Positions 25,656-33,738 of a stretch of DNA of 64,000 nucleotides are shown here, piece by piece. How positions within the stretch are numbered: the stretch's first letter is position 1; each line of letters begins with the position of its first letter. The translations under genes and the position numbers were made by a program. Location of the stretch: positions 1,113,905 through 1,177,904 of the forward strand of contig NZ_JAHRYQ010000002.1 in assembly GCF_020622065.1 (NCBI RefSeq). The letters are read 5' to 3'. This stretch comes from Geothrix sp. (GTDB taxonomy: Bacteria > Acidobacteriota > Holophagae > Holophagales > Holophagaceae). Below the pieces are notes generated by a model that had not been told where the DNA came from, made no database searches, and was given only the letters and a program-made list of their open reading frames with translations.

Positions 25656-25840
25656 CTCCTCAGGCCCTCCGCGCCGGGTGACCGGCACGACAGCCGCCGG
25701 GCTTTCGCCTCAGCGTCCAGGGGCCGCGCCGATGACTCGCGATCCCTTCGGCGATCCTCCCCTTTCCCGGCAGGTCATCGGGGTCATCCCCCTCGCCGTC
25801 GGTACTGATGGGGACCGCTCCTCCATCGGAAGGTCCACCT
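25656..25840 (-). ncRNA. Lysine riboswitch (L-box)
   Basis: Read on the minus strand, the dapE leader contains the conserved L-box blocks in order: AGGAGCGG followed by CAGTA, then AAAGGGGAGGATCGCCGAAG (almost identical to the AAAGGGGAGCGUCGCCGAAG block of known L-boxes), TCATCGGC, GGCGGCTGTC, and a terminal GGAGGGC. GGACCTTCC at the 5' side can pair with GGAGGGCC at the 3' side as P1, with one bulge. Lysine binding would repress the operon. No similarity search was possible, but the ordered motifs and the position upstream of dapE-asd-lysC make this a strong call. Confidence 0.88.
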
Positions 25841-25870
25841 TCCCACGGCCAAGCCCCCTTTTGCAAGCCG

Positions 25871-26395
25871 CTACCGGAGGTCGCTCAGCAAGGCCTCGCC
25901 GCGGGGCCAGGGGCCGTGGCCCGAAGCCTGGTTCAGGTGGCCGCAGGGCCCCAGGTCCACGAAGCGCGCTCCCCAGTCCGCCGCCAAGGCGCGGGCCCGG
26001 GCCGGCGCCAGAAAGGGGTCGTCCGAGGAGGCGGCCAGGATGGCGGGAAAAGCCAGCCGCAGCCGGGGGATGGGTCCGAAGGCCCTCAGCACCGCCAAGG
26101 CATCGGCTCGCTCCACATCTGCGGGGGCCGCCAGCAGCGCGCCCCGGATTTCCCGGTCATGGCCCTCCGCCCAGTGGACGATGGCCAGGCAGCCCAGCGA
26201 ATGCCCCACCAGGATCGGCGGTTCCTGGCAGTCGGCGATGGCCTCGTCCAGGGCCTCCACCCACGCCGCCTTGATCGGGTGTTCCCAGCTGGGCATCTCC
26301 ACCCGTTTCATGCCGCCCAGGCTGCCCTCCCACAGGCTCTGCCAGTGGCCAGGGCCGGAACTCTGATAGCCAGGGACGGTCAGGATCGTGGGCAT
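25871..26395 (-). CDS. RBBP9/YdeN-type alpha/beta hydrolase
   Basis: 174 residues, the usual length for the small serine-hydrolase family RBBP9/YdeN. N-terminal LTVPGYQSSGPGHWQSLWE is characteristic. The nucleophile Ser is in LVGHSLGCL, the acid in ASSDDPF, and the His in CGHLNQASGHGPW. Substrate unknown. A G-run (GGGGGG) lies 3 bases before the ATG. It is co-directional with the lysine operon but upstream of its riboswitch, so probably separate. Confidence 0.85.
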   Translation of the reverse strand: MPTILTVPGYQSSGPGHWQSLWEGSLGGMKRVEMPSWEHPIKAAWVEALDEAIADCQEPPILVGHSLGCLAIVHWAEGHDREIRGALLAAPADVERADALAVLRAFGPIPRLRLAFPAILAASSDDPFLAPARARALAADWGARFVDLGPCGHLNQASGHGPWPRGEALLSDLR

Positions 26396-26455
26396 GGTCC
26401 CCCCGAAGATGGCTCCATGGAACGCCCTTGGATCCTGAAGATCAAGCGCGGAAGC

Positions 26456-27052
26456 TCAGACCTTGGGGCCGGGCACCAGGGCGTCGGCCAGGCGCCGCAC
26501 ATAGCCGCTGAGGTCTGTCACCGCCGCCACCGCTTCCGGGGTGGTGCGCAGCAGCTGGAAGTAGCCGGCGTAGGCGGCGTAGGCCAGCAGCGCCCGCTCG
26601 CGCGCCTCAGCCTCGGAGAGCCCCAGGGCCCGGAAGGCCTCCACGCCGAAAGCCAGGCGGCGCTCCGTGGCGCGGCGAAGGAAGGGGGCCACCCGAGCAT
26701 CTCCGCTCGAGACCGCCAGCGCCGCGAAGAACAGCCCGTTCTCCAGATCTTCAAAGGCGGCGAAGAGCAGCACCCGCAGGCGGCGCCGGGGATCTGCGAT
26801 GCCCCCGTAGCGGGCGACCACATCGGTGCTCTGATCCTGCTCCCACGCCTCCAGGGCCGCGCGGATGAGGGCATCCCGATTCTCGAAGTGCCAGTAGAAG
26901 CTCCCCTTCGTGACGCCCAGCGCCTGCGCCAGCGGCTCCACGGCCACCGCCGAGACGCCCTCCCGGATGATCAGGGCCTGCGCCGCCTGGACCCAGGCCT
27001 CGGGCGAGAGGGGCGTCGCGGGGCGGGGGGGCTTTTTGCGGGAGACGGGCAT
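26456..27052 (-). CDS. TetR-family transcriptional regulator
   Basis: 198 residues. The N-terminal helix-turn-helix (IIREGVSAVAVEPLAQALGVTKGSFYWHFENRDAL, split here by its two helices) is typical of TetR. The C-terminal helical domain is presumably ligand-binding. The start at 27052 has AGGT upstream and gives normal TetR length; the open frame to 27214 is rejected. A palindrome 29 bases upstream is a plausible operator. Divergent from a lipoprotein gene, which may be its target. Confidence 0.88.
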   Translation of the reverse strand: MPVSRKKPPRPATPLSPEAWVQAAQALIIREGVSAVAVEPLAQALGVTKGSFYWHFENRDALIRAALEAWEQDQSTDVVARYGGIADPRRRLRVLLFAAFEDLENGLFFAALAVSSGDARVAPFLRRATERRLAFGVEAFRALGLSEAEARERALLAYAAYAGYFQLLRTTPEAVAAVTDLSGYVRRLADALVPGPKV

Positions 27053-27080
27053 GCAGACCTGGGCCGGGACCCGCAGGCTA

Positions 27081-27098
27081 CCATACCCATCCGTATGG
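27081..27098. promoter_or_regulatory. Palindromic operator candidate for the TetR regulator
   Basis: CCATAC and GTATGG flank a 6-base spacer in the divergent gap between the TetR and lipoprotein genes. Perfect arms, size and location fit a TetR-family operator controlling one or both promoters. Confidence 0.5.
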
Positions 27099-27194
27099 CC
27101 CATCCACCTCAGGCCATGACCTCTCCACCCGCCGGTCGGTTGAGGCTGGGGGACCGTGCACGGAAACTGGGGCGACATCTCCGGGGGAGGTCCC

Positions 27195-27845
27195 ATGCGA
27201 TCGCTCCTCTGCACCCTGCTGCTCCTGCTTGGAAGCCTGGACTGCGCCCGGATCTATCGGCCCGTGGCCCTGCTGGCGCCGCCAGTGGAGGTCCAGCGCG
27301 GAGAGTTGTCGGGACGCCTCGCCCTCCTGCCCTGGGGGGACAACTCCGGCTATGCCCGAAAGGCCCTCGACGCCCACCTGCGCGTGGCGGTCCTGAGCCT
27401 TGAGAATGCCTCCGACCAGGGCGTAGAGGTCCTGGGCCTGCAGCTGCCGGACGAGGCTGGCACTCTGACTCCCGAAGCCGCCCTGCTCCTGGTGCGACAG
27501 CGGAGCGCCGCCTACCTCCTCTACCCGATCCTTCCGGGAATCCTGGCCATTGCCAGCGGCGGCGACCGCATCGGCCAGGCTATCTTCGGTGCTCTGGGGG
27601 TCGTGGGCCTGGGAACCGGCATCCCGAATGCGGTCGTGGCCTCTCGGAGCAACCGCCGCCTGGGCGACTTCTTCCGGGATGAGGCCTGGGTGCCCGGATC
27701 CCTGCCACCGGGCCGGAGCCGCCGTGGCCTGGTGTTCATCCGGAGCCGCGATCCCCAGGCCCCGCTGCAGGTCCGGGTCCTCTACCGGGGTCCCGCCGGC
27801 GATCGCAGGCTGGACCTCACCTGCCCGGGAATTCCGCCCCGCTGA
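27195..27845 (+). CDS. Hypothetical lipoprotein
   Basis: 216 residues. A lipoprotein signal (LLCTLLLLLGSLDC, lipobox Cys near residue 17) is followed by a strand-rich region and one hydrophobic stretch (AYLLYPILPGILAIASGG, then AIFGALGVVGLGTGI), possibly membrane-inserted. No family is recognised. GGGGGAGG lies 4 bases before the ATG, fixing the start inside a longer open frame. Divergent from the TetR gene and upstream of thiG. Confidence 0.7.
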   Translation: MRSLLCTLLLLLGSLDCARIYRPVALLAPPVEVQRGELSGRLALLPWGDNSGYARKALDAHLRVAVLSLENASDQGVEVLGLQLPDEAGTLTPEAALLLVRQRSAAYLLYPILPGILAIASGGDRIGQAIFGALGVVGLGTGIPNAVVASRSNRRLGDFFRDEAWVPGSLPPGRSRRGLVFIRSRDPQAPLQVRVLYRGPAGDRRLDLTCPGIPPR

Positions 27846-27890
27846 ACGAGGGGGGTCCGCCGGAGCTAGACTGAAGGTTCGGAGCGCCCC

Positions 27891-28667
27891 ATGTCCCTGG
27901 TCATCGCCGGCAAGACCTTCAACAACCGCCTCGTCCTCGGTACGGGCAAGTACAAGGATTTCGCCACCATGCAGGCCTGCTACCGGGCCGCGCGGGTGGA
28001 AATGGTCACCCTGGCCGTGCGCCGCTTCGACCTCAGCGCCAAGGGCGAGGACAACATCCTCAACTGGATTCCCAAGGACATCGCCCTGCTGCCCAACACC
28101 GCCGGCTGCTACACCCGCGAGGACGCCCTGCGCGTGGCGCGCCTGGCACGCGAAGCGCTCGACACGAACTGGGTGAAGCTCGAAGTCATCGGTGATCCAA
28201 AGAGCCTCTACCCCGACAACGAGGAAACCCTGGAAGCCGCCAGGATCCTCGTGAAGGAGGGCTTCACGGTGCTGCCCTATGTGAACGCCGATCCCATCCT
28301 CGCCAAGAAGCTCTGCGATGCGGGCTGCGCCGCCGTGATGCCCCTGGGCAGCGCCATCGGCTCGGGCCTGGGCGTGCAGAACCCCATGACGCTGCTGCTG
28401 ATCAAGGAAGTGGTCGAGAGCTATCAGCTGCCCATGATCGTAGATGCCGGCGTGGGCACGGCCTCCGATGCGGCCCTGGCCATGGAGCTGGGTGCCGATG
28501 GCGTGCTGCTCAACACCGCCGTGGCCGAGGCCGGGGAGCCCACCAAGATGGCCCAGGCCATGGATCACGCCGTGATCGCCGGACGGCTCGCCTTCGAGAG
28601 CGGCCGCATGCCCAAGCGCCTCTATGCCAGTGCCAGCAGCCCCATGGCGGGCGTCATCGGGCGATAG
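27891..28667 (+). CDS. thiG: Thiazole synthase ThiG
   Basis: 258 residues, a standard ThiG. It builds the thiazole phosphate of thiamine from deoxyxylulose phosphate, dehydroglycine and ThiS thiocarboxylate. Motifs: [22 protein letters not shown], the Schiff-base Lys in [24 protein letters not shown] and [12 protein letters not shown]. Neither thiS, thiF nor thiH is adjacent, so it stands alone. GGAG precedes the start. A strong terminator follows directly. Confidence 0.94.
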   Translation: MSLVIAGKTFNNRLVLGTGKYKDFATMQACYRAARVEMVTLAVRRFDLSAKGEDNILNWIPKDIALLPNTAGCYTREDALRVARLAREALDTNWVKLEVIGDPKSLYPDNEETLEAARILVKEGFTVLPYVNADPILAKKLCDAGCAAVMPLGSAIGSGLGVQNPMTLLLIKEVVESYQLPMIVDAGVGTASDAALAMELGADGVLLNTAVAEAGEPTKMAQAMDHAVIAGRLAFESGRMPKRLYASASSPMAGVIGR

Positions 28668-28671
28668 CAAT

Positions 28672-28718
28672 CCCAAAAGAGAAGCGCCCGGCACACGGCC
28701 GGGCGCTTCTCTTTTGGG
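28672..28718. terminator. Bidirectional terminator between thiG and the aminotransferase
   Basis: A perfect 21-bp stem with a 5-base loop (arms 28672-28692 and 28698-28718), with AAAAGAGAAGCGC and GCGCTTCTCTTTT at its shoulders. The tails give a T-run on each strand, so it can end transcription of both convergent genes. Confidence 0.9.
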
Positions 28719-28727
28719 GGGTTTCCC

Positions 28728-29879
28728 TTACCGGACCGGAGCCGCTTCGCGAAGGCCGACTTCCGTCAGGGCCGCCGCCAGGTGCGCCACGGTGCGGTCC
28801 ACATTGTGCAGCTTCTCCAGCCCGAACAGGCCGATGCGGAAGGTCATGAAGTCCGCCGGTTCGTCGCACTGCAGCGGCACGCCGGAGGCCACCTGCAGGC
28901 CCGCGGCCAGGAACTTCTTCCCGGACTGGATGTCGGGGTCCGTGGTGTAGCTCACCACCACGCCCGGAGCCTTGAAGCCCTCGGCCGCCACGCTGGGCAG
29001 GCCGCAGCTCTCCAGCAGGGCGCGGGCCTTGGCGCCCAGATCCGCCTGCTCGGCCTGCAGCTTGTCGAAGCCGTAGGCCTCCATCTCCTGCATCACCGCG
29101 CATACCTTGGCCAGGGCATCCGTGGGCATGGTGGCGTGGTAGGCGTGGCCGCCCTTCAGGTAGGCGTCCATGATCGCGGACCACTTCTTGAGGTCGCAGG
29201 CGAAGCTGGTGCTGGTGCTGGCTTCCATCACGCCCTTGGCCCTTTCGGAGAGCATGACCATGGCGCAGCAGGGGCTGCCGCTCCAGCCCTTCTGGGGGGC
29301 GCTCACGAGGACATCCACACCGAGGGCCTCCATGTCCACCCACATGCAGCCCGACGCGATGCAGTCCAGCACGAACAGCCCGCCCACGGCGTGGGTCGCC
29401 TCGGCCACAGCCTTCAGGTAGTCATTGGGGAGGATGATGCCGGCGGCGGTCTCCACATGCGGGGCGATCACCACGGCGGGCTTCTCCGCGGCGATGGCGG
29501 CCACCACTTCCGCGATCGGCGTCGGCACCCAGGGGGACTGCCGATCCGTGCCGGTGCGCCGCGCCTTGAGCACGACATGCGAGGCGGGAATCCCGCCCAT
29601 GTCGAAGATCTGCGACCAGCGGAAGCTGAAGAAGCCGTCCCGGATCACCAGCGCCTTCTTGCCCGTGGCGAACTGCCGGGCCACGGCCTCCATGCCGAAG
29701 GTGCCGCTGCCGGGGACGATCACGGCGGCCTGGGCGTGGTAGACCTTCGCGAGGATGCGGTTCATCTCCCGCATCACCTGCTGGAAGCGCTTGGACATGT
29801 GGTTGAGCGCGCGGTCGGTGTAGACCACGGAGAATTCCAGCAGTCCGTCCGGGTCGACATTGGGAAGCAGTGCGGTCAT
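28728..29879 (-). CDS. Class V aminotransferase (alanine/serine-glyoxylate type)
   Basis: 383 residues. PLP features: the GSGTFGMEAVARQF loop, VLDCIASGCMWVDMEALG with the conserved Asp, and the Schiff-base Lys in SAPQKGWSGSPC. This pattern belongs to the alanine-glyoxylate/serine-glyoxylate/phosphonate aminotransferase group; the exact amino donor is unclear. GAGGAGG precedes the ATG at 29879, so the longer open frame is rejected. Last gene of a permease-cupin-aminotransferase operon. Confidence 0.85.
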   Translation of the reverse strand: MTALLPNVDPDGLLEFSVVYTDRALNHMSKRFQQVMREMNRILAKVYHAQAAVIVPGSGTFGMEAVARQFATGKKALVIRDGFFSFRWSQIFDMGGIPASHVVLKARRTGTDRQSPWVPTPIAEVVAAIAAEKPAVVIAPHVETAAGIILPNDYLKAVAEATHAVGGLFVLDCIASGCMWVDMEALGVDVLVSAPQKGWSGSPCCAMVMLSERAKGVMEASTSTSFACDLKKWSAIMDAYLKGGHAYHATMPTDALAKVCAVMQEMEAYGFDKLQAEQADLGAKARALLESCGLPSVAAEGFKAPGVVVSYTTDPDIQSGKKFLAAGLQVASGVPLQCDEPADFMTFRIGLFGLEKLHNVDRTVAHLAAALTEVGLREAAPVR

Positions 29880-29898
29880 GGCGAATCCTCCTCGGAAT

Positions 29899-30309
29899 CT
29901 ATTTAAGCCAGTTGATGTCCGTGCCAGCAGGGAGGTGCGGCGTGAAGATCGACAGGTACTGGAGATCCTCCTCCAGCGCCCGGGTGTCGTGGACGATGCC
30001 CCGGGGGCAGACATGCACATCGCCGGCCTTCACGGGTTTCCACTCGCCGTTGACCATAATCTCGCCCTTGCCCCCGACCACGATCACATACTCGTCGCAG
30101 ACCGTGTGGAAGTGGCGGCCGATGGTGGTGCCCTTCACGGCGGTCCGGATCATCATCTGCGTGCGCGGGCACTCGTAGACCACTTCGCTGTCCACGCCCT
30201 TCTCGGGCAGGGAACGCTTGGCGTAGTAGTCGCGCAGGTTGATCAGGACGGCCACATCCGGGGTGGAGTCGATGAGGCCCTTCAGGGTTTCCAGTTCACA
30301 GGTCGTCAT
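29899..30309 (-). CDS. Cupin-domain protein
   Basis: 136 residues forming one cupin barrel. Metal-ligand motifs are visible: GRHFHTVCDEYVIVVGGKGE (His-x-His ... Glu) and PRGIVHDT (His). Small cupins act as isomerases, dioxygenases or sensors; the substrate is unknown. AAGGAG stands before the ATG. It sits 19 bases upstream of the aminotransferase and 44 downstream of the permease, so all three are probably one transcript. Confidence 0.82.
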   Translation of the reverse strand: MTTCELETLKGLIDSTPDVAVLINLRDYYAKRSLPEKGVDSEVVYECPRTQMMIRTAVKGTTIGRHFHTVCDEYVIVVGGKGEIMVNGEWKPVKAGDVHVCPRGIVHDTRALEEDLQYLSIFTPHLPAGTDINWLK

Positions 30310-30353
30310 GGCGTGTCTCCTTCATGGCGTGAGGTTGGAGGGCGGGTTTCCCA

Positions 30354-32015
30354 TCAGCTGACGGCCGGAGCCGTGGGCAGAATCCAGGGGATGACGAAGG
30401 CCTGCAAGAGCACCACGACGATCACGATCCCCAGAAGGATCAGGGAATACTTAAGGGTCTTCCTGAAAATGTCCGTCTCCCGACCCACGAGCCCCACCGC
30501 GGCGCAGGCCACGGCAATGGACTGGGGGGAGATCAGCTTGCCCATGACGCCGCCGAACAGGTTGGCCGAGGTGGTGAGCACGGGGTTGAAGCCCAGGTGC
30601 CCGGCGGTGACCTGCTGGAGCTTGCCGAACAGGGCCGCCGACGAGGTCACCGAGCCCGTGAGGAACACACCCACCAGGCCGATGATGGGGGAGAAGATCG
30701 GGAAGGCCATGCCCGTGAGAACCGCCATGGCCAAGCCCAGGGTGAAGGACATGCCTGAGTAGTTGGCCAGGAAGCCCAAGCCGATCACCGAGGCCAGCGT
30801 GATGAGGGCGAACCGGAGCTGCATGAAGGTCTTCGCGAAGACCTTGGCGCCGGTGGCGGGACTGATGCCCAGCACGACCATGGAGATCAGCGACGAGAGG
30901 AACATGGCCGTGCCGGGGGCCGTGAGCCACTGCCACTTGTAGCTGGCGCCGTAGACGGCAGGCTTGGCGACGATGGGCGCGGCCTTGAAGACGACGCCGT
31001 CCAGCCAGGGCCAGTGGGGCACGGCCAGGAACCAGTGGTGGGTCTTCTCGGCGTAGTTCTTGAAGAAGGGCGTGCCCCAGAGACCCATGACGATCATGAG
31101 GATGAGGAAGGGGGACCAGGCCTTAAATATTTGGCCCGCCGTGTGGCGGACGCCTGTGGCCGGGTTCGCGGCCTTGTCCTCCTCGAAGGTCCAGGTGGTC
31201 TTGGGCTGCCAGAAGCGGATGAAGATCACCAGGCAGAGCAGCGACACCACGGAGGCTGTGATCGCGGGCAGCTCGGGCCCGAAGTAGGTGGAGATCACCA
31301 ACGAGGTGGCGCCGTAGCTGATGCCGGCCACCAGCGCCGCCGGAATGACTTCCAGGGCCCGCTTGAAGCCCACCATGACGACCACCATGAAGAAGGGAAT
31401 GATCAGGGCCATGAAGGCCATGTCGATGCCGATGGCACGGGCCATGGTCGTGGCGGGAATGCCCGTCACGGTGGACATCATCATGGTCGGGACGCCCACG
31501 GGCCCGAAGGGCACGGGCGGCGTGTTGGCCACGAGGCAGATGACGGCGGCTGGCAGAGGGGGAAAGCCCAAGCCGATGAGCATGGCCGCGGCCACCGCCA
31601 CCGGAGCGCCCTGCCCGGCCACGCCTTCCATGAAGGCGGAGAAGGAGAAGGCGATGAGCAGCGCCTGGATCCGGCGATCCGGAGACAGGGATGAAATCGA
31701 GCCTTTGATGATCTCGAACTGTCCCGATTCCACCGTGAGGTTGAAGAGGAAGACCGCCGTCAGGATGATCCAACCGATGGGAAAGAGACCCGTCACCATG
31801 CCCAGGGCGGAGGCCGACAGCGCGGCGCTGAGCGGCATCCGGTAGACGAGCACGCTGATGATGATCGTGAGAAGCAGCGTGAGTAGCCCCGCCACATGGC
31901 CCTTCATGCGCTTCACGGCCAGGGCCCAGAACAAGAAGAAGATGGGGATGGCCACCACCAGGGCGGTGAGGAGCAGGCTCCCCTGAAGCGCGGCGTAGTT
32001 TTGGTTCCACTGCAT
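30354..32015 (-). CDS. L-lactate permease family transporter (LctP-like)
   Basis: 553 residues with about 13-14 membrane segments. Family markers are FSFSAFMEGVAGQGAPVAVAAAML, SPIIGLVGVFLTGSVTSSAALFGKLQ and NLFGGVMGKLISPQSIAVACAA, all highly characteristic of LctP. It would import lactate or a similar short hydroxy/keto acid with protons. The downstream cupin and class V aminotransferase suggest a substrate that is later transaminated, not necessarily lactate. AAAGGA precedes the ATG. Confidence 0.9.
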   Translation of the reverse strand: MQWNQNYAALQGSLLLTALVVAIPIFFLFWALAVKRMKGHVAGLLTLLLTIIISVLVYRMPLSAALSASALGMVTGLFPIGWIILTAVFLFNLTVESGQFEIIKGSISSLSPDRRIQALLIAFSFSAFMEGVAGQGAPVAVAAAMLIGLGFPPLPAAVICLVANTPPVPFGPVGVPTMMMSTVTGIPATTMARAIGIDMAFMALIIPFFMVVVMVGFKRALEVIPAALVAGISYGATSLVISTYFGPELPAITASVVSLLCLVIFIRFWQPKTTWTFEEDKAANPATGVRHTAGQIFKAWSPFLILMIVMGLWGTPFFKNYAEKTHHWFLAVPHWPWLDGVVFKAAPIVAKPAVYGASYKWQWLTAPGTAMFLSSLISMVVLGISPATGAKVFAKTFMQLRFALITLASVIGLGFLANYSGMSFTLGLAMAVLTGMAFPIFSPIIGLVGVFLTGSVTSSAALFGKLQQVTAGHLGFNPVLTTSANLFGGVMGKLISPQSIAVACAAVGLVGRETDIFRKTLKYSLILLGIVIVVVLLQAFVIPWILPTAPAVS

Positions 32016-32067
32016 ACGCTTGGTCCTTTCTTGTTGTGGTTGGGATGGGACCCACTATGAGTGCTTG

Positions 32068-32110
32068 GCGTTATTAACGATGTGATCGTCGTCAATTGTT
32101 GTTGCCAAAG
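32068..32110 (-). promoter_or_regulatory. AT-rich promoter region of the permease operon, with short dyad
   Basis: In an otherwise GC-rich leader, the minus strand shows TTGACG followed by an A/T patch (GTTAATAACG). It also contains the dyad ACGAT-CAC-ATCGT (32073-32085), a possible operator. Spacing to a clear -10 is not ideal, so the promoter is tentative. Confidence 0.35.
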
Positions 32111-32209
32111 AATTCAGGCCTCTTTTGGCTCCTCCCGCGGGGACTTGGATCCCCACCTCCGCCCCAGGGAGGACGCCCTCCGGGAGATGGACCTGGGGGA
32201 TAATGGCCC

Positions 32210-32851
32210 ATGTCCGACTTCGACCTCCCGCTCCTGGAATGCCGCATCCTGGGCTGCCTGCTGGAGAAGCAGCTGAGCACGCCGGACGCCTATCCTTTGT
32301 CCATGAACGCGCTGCTCAACGCCTGCAACCAGTCCAGCAACCGCGCCCCAGTGCTGACGGTGACGGAACCGGAGGTCCAGGCCTCGGTGGAGGCCCTCCT
32401 TGCCCGCGGGCTGGCCGAGCACTGGCCGGGCCGGGTCCTGAAGGTGGCGCACACCGCCAAGCCCACCTGGAACCTCTCTGTTCAGGAGGCGGCCCTGCTG
32501 GCAGAGCTGCTCCTCCGGGGGCCCCAGACGCCCGGCGAGCTGCGCACCAACACGCGGCGGATGTATGCCTTCCCCGACCTGGCGGAGCTGGAGGGCTGCC
32601 TTGGCGCGCTCCTGGAGGCCGAACCGCCCCTCATCCAGCGACTCCCCCGGGCGCCCGGGGCCCGCGAAGCGCGGGTGGCGCACCTGCTCTCGGGCCCGGT
32701 GGAGGGCCAGGCTCCGGCCCAAGCCCCCACCCAGGATGCCGCTCCCGCCCGTTCCGGTCGGCTCGACCAGCTGGAAGGCGAAGTCGCCACCCTGCGCGAC
32801 GAGCTTATGGAACTCCGGGAAGCTTTCGAGGCCTTCAAGGCCCAGTTCTAG
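32210..32851 (+). CDS. YceH/DUF480 family protein
   Basis: 213 residues, matching the YceH family length. The N-terminal winged-helix repeats carry the hallmark LLEKQLSTPDAYPLSMNALLNACNQ (shown in part) and RAPVLTVTE, and the second wing has LLLRGPQTPGELRTNT. The C-terminal 30 residues form a likely coiled coil (LEGEVATLRDELMELREAFEAF). Function unknown; the winged-helix fold suggests nucleic-acid or protein binding. GGGGGATAATGG is upstream. Confidence 0.9.
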   Translation: MSDFDLPLLECRILGCLLEKQLSTPDAYPLSMNALLNACNQSSNRAPVLTVTEPEVQASVEALLARGLAEHWPGRVLKVAHTAKPTWNLSVQEAALLAELLLRGPQTPGELRTNTRRMYAFPDLAELEGCLGALLEAEPPLIQRLPRAPGAREARVAHLLSGPVEGQAPAQAPTQDAAPARSGRLDQLEGEVATLRDELMELREAFEAFKAQF

Positions 32852-33291
32852 ACCTCGCGGAAGGGCACCCGGAGGCGGCGCAAGCCCTCCACCAGGTCGC
32901 CGTGGTGGCTGGGCTCCACCTGGAGCACCAGGTGGAAGGGCCGGGGCGCCAGGTCCTCCGCCACGGCTTCCAGCACAGCCATCAGCGTGACGCCGTCCGA
33001 AGGCGGCGCATCCTGGAGCAGCTGGTCCGCGTCGAAGACCAGGAAGGTCCCGCCCGCGGGCAGGTCCGACAGGCTGTCTCGGAGGCTGTCCCAGGTGCCG
33101 CCGAAGTAGGGAGGAAACTGGGCGGCCGCCGCCCATTCGTCCAAGAGCCCCGCCCGGGTCCGCATGCGGCTCCCCCGCAGCCAGCGAAGGGGCTCCGCCG
33201 CCGGAACGGCCTCCGCCAGTGCGGCGGCTGCCCCGCGCCACACGCAGAGGTGCGGCCCTTCGGCGGAGGTGAGGAAGGTCCAGTCGCTCAT
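32848..33291 (-). CDS. Barstar-like ribonuclease inhibitor
   Basis: 147 residues. The barstar signature is clear at about 59-75: FPPYFGGTWDSLRDSL. D68 and D72 correspond to barstar Asp35 and Asp39, which plug the barnase active site. No signal peptide, so it acts in the cytoplasm. Its ATG overlaps the stop of the upstream ribonuclease gene (ATGA), giving coupled production of enzyme and inhibitor. It is larger than B. amyloliquefaciens barstar (about 90 residues), with extra segments at both ends. Convergent 4-base overlap with the YceH gene. Confidence 0.85.
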   Translation of the reverse strand: MSDWTFLTSAEGPHLCVWRGAAAALAEAVPAAEPLRWLRGSRMRTRAGLLDEWAAAAQFPPYFGGTWDSLRDSLSDLPAGGTFLVFDADQLLQDAPPSDGVTLMAVLEAVAEDLAPRPFHLVLQVEPSHHGDLVEGLRRLRVPFREV

Positions 33292-33704
33292 CGGACCTCG
33301 ACGAAGGTGCGGTAGTGGTCGACCGTGTACCAGACCCGCCCGTCGCTGCCCGTGACCAGGCGCTCGGTGCCCCGGTTGCGGCCCTCGGCCCGGGGATGCA
33401 CATCCCACTCCCGGTACTCGATGCGCTTCCGGCGGGCGTCGTAACGGGGGAGTGCACCCTCGTAATTGCCGAAGATGCGGCCGCCCACATAGCCGGGCTG
33501 GGCGTAGCCGTGCTGCCGGATGTAGGCCAGGGTCTCGCGGGCGTGGGGGGGGAGGGGGTCCGCTGGAGCCACCTGGACCTGCGCGGCCGGGGCCGACGGG
33601 GCTGAAGCTGGGCCCTGGGGTCCGCAGGCCGTGAGCGGCAACAGAGCGGCCAGGGCGACCAGGCCGGCGGCCAGGTGCGCGAGGGTCCTCCGCCAGCGAG
33701 TCAT
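33288..33704 (-). CDS. Barnase-type guanyl-specific ribonuclease, lipoprotein
   Basis: 138 residues. A lipoprotein signal (lipobox LTAC, Cys27) is followed by a Pro/Ala linker and a C-terminal N1/T1 ribonuclease domain. The catalytic residues align with barnase: E99 in EYREWDV (Glu73), R111 and R115 in RNRGTERL (Arg83, Arg87) and H130 in DHYRTF (His102). The enzyme would cleave RNA after guanosine outside the cytoplasm. GGAGG lies 4 bases before the ATG. Paired with barstar, which overlaps its stop. Confidence 0.88.
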   Translation of the reverse strand: MTRWRRTLAHLAAGLVALAALLPLTACGPQGPASAPSAPAAQVQVAPADPLPPHARETLAYIRQHGYAQPGYVGGRIFGNYEGALPRYDARRKRIEYREWDVHPRAEGRNRGTERLVTGSDGRVWYTVDHYRTFVEVR

Positions 33705-33738
33705 GCGACCTCCAGGATTGCGGTTTGCAAGTGTACTG

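Noticed and set aside
26396-26455. Fusion of the RBBP9-like hydrolase with the TetR gene
   Set aside because: Separate start codons, stops and a 60-base gap; both have normal family lengths.
27846-27890. TPP riboswitch before thiG
   Set aside because: The 45-base gap lacks the CUGAGA and related THI-box blocks.
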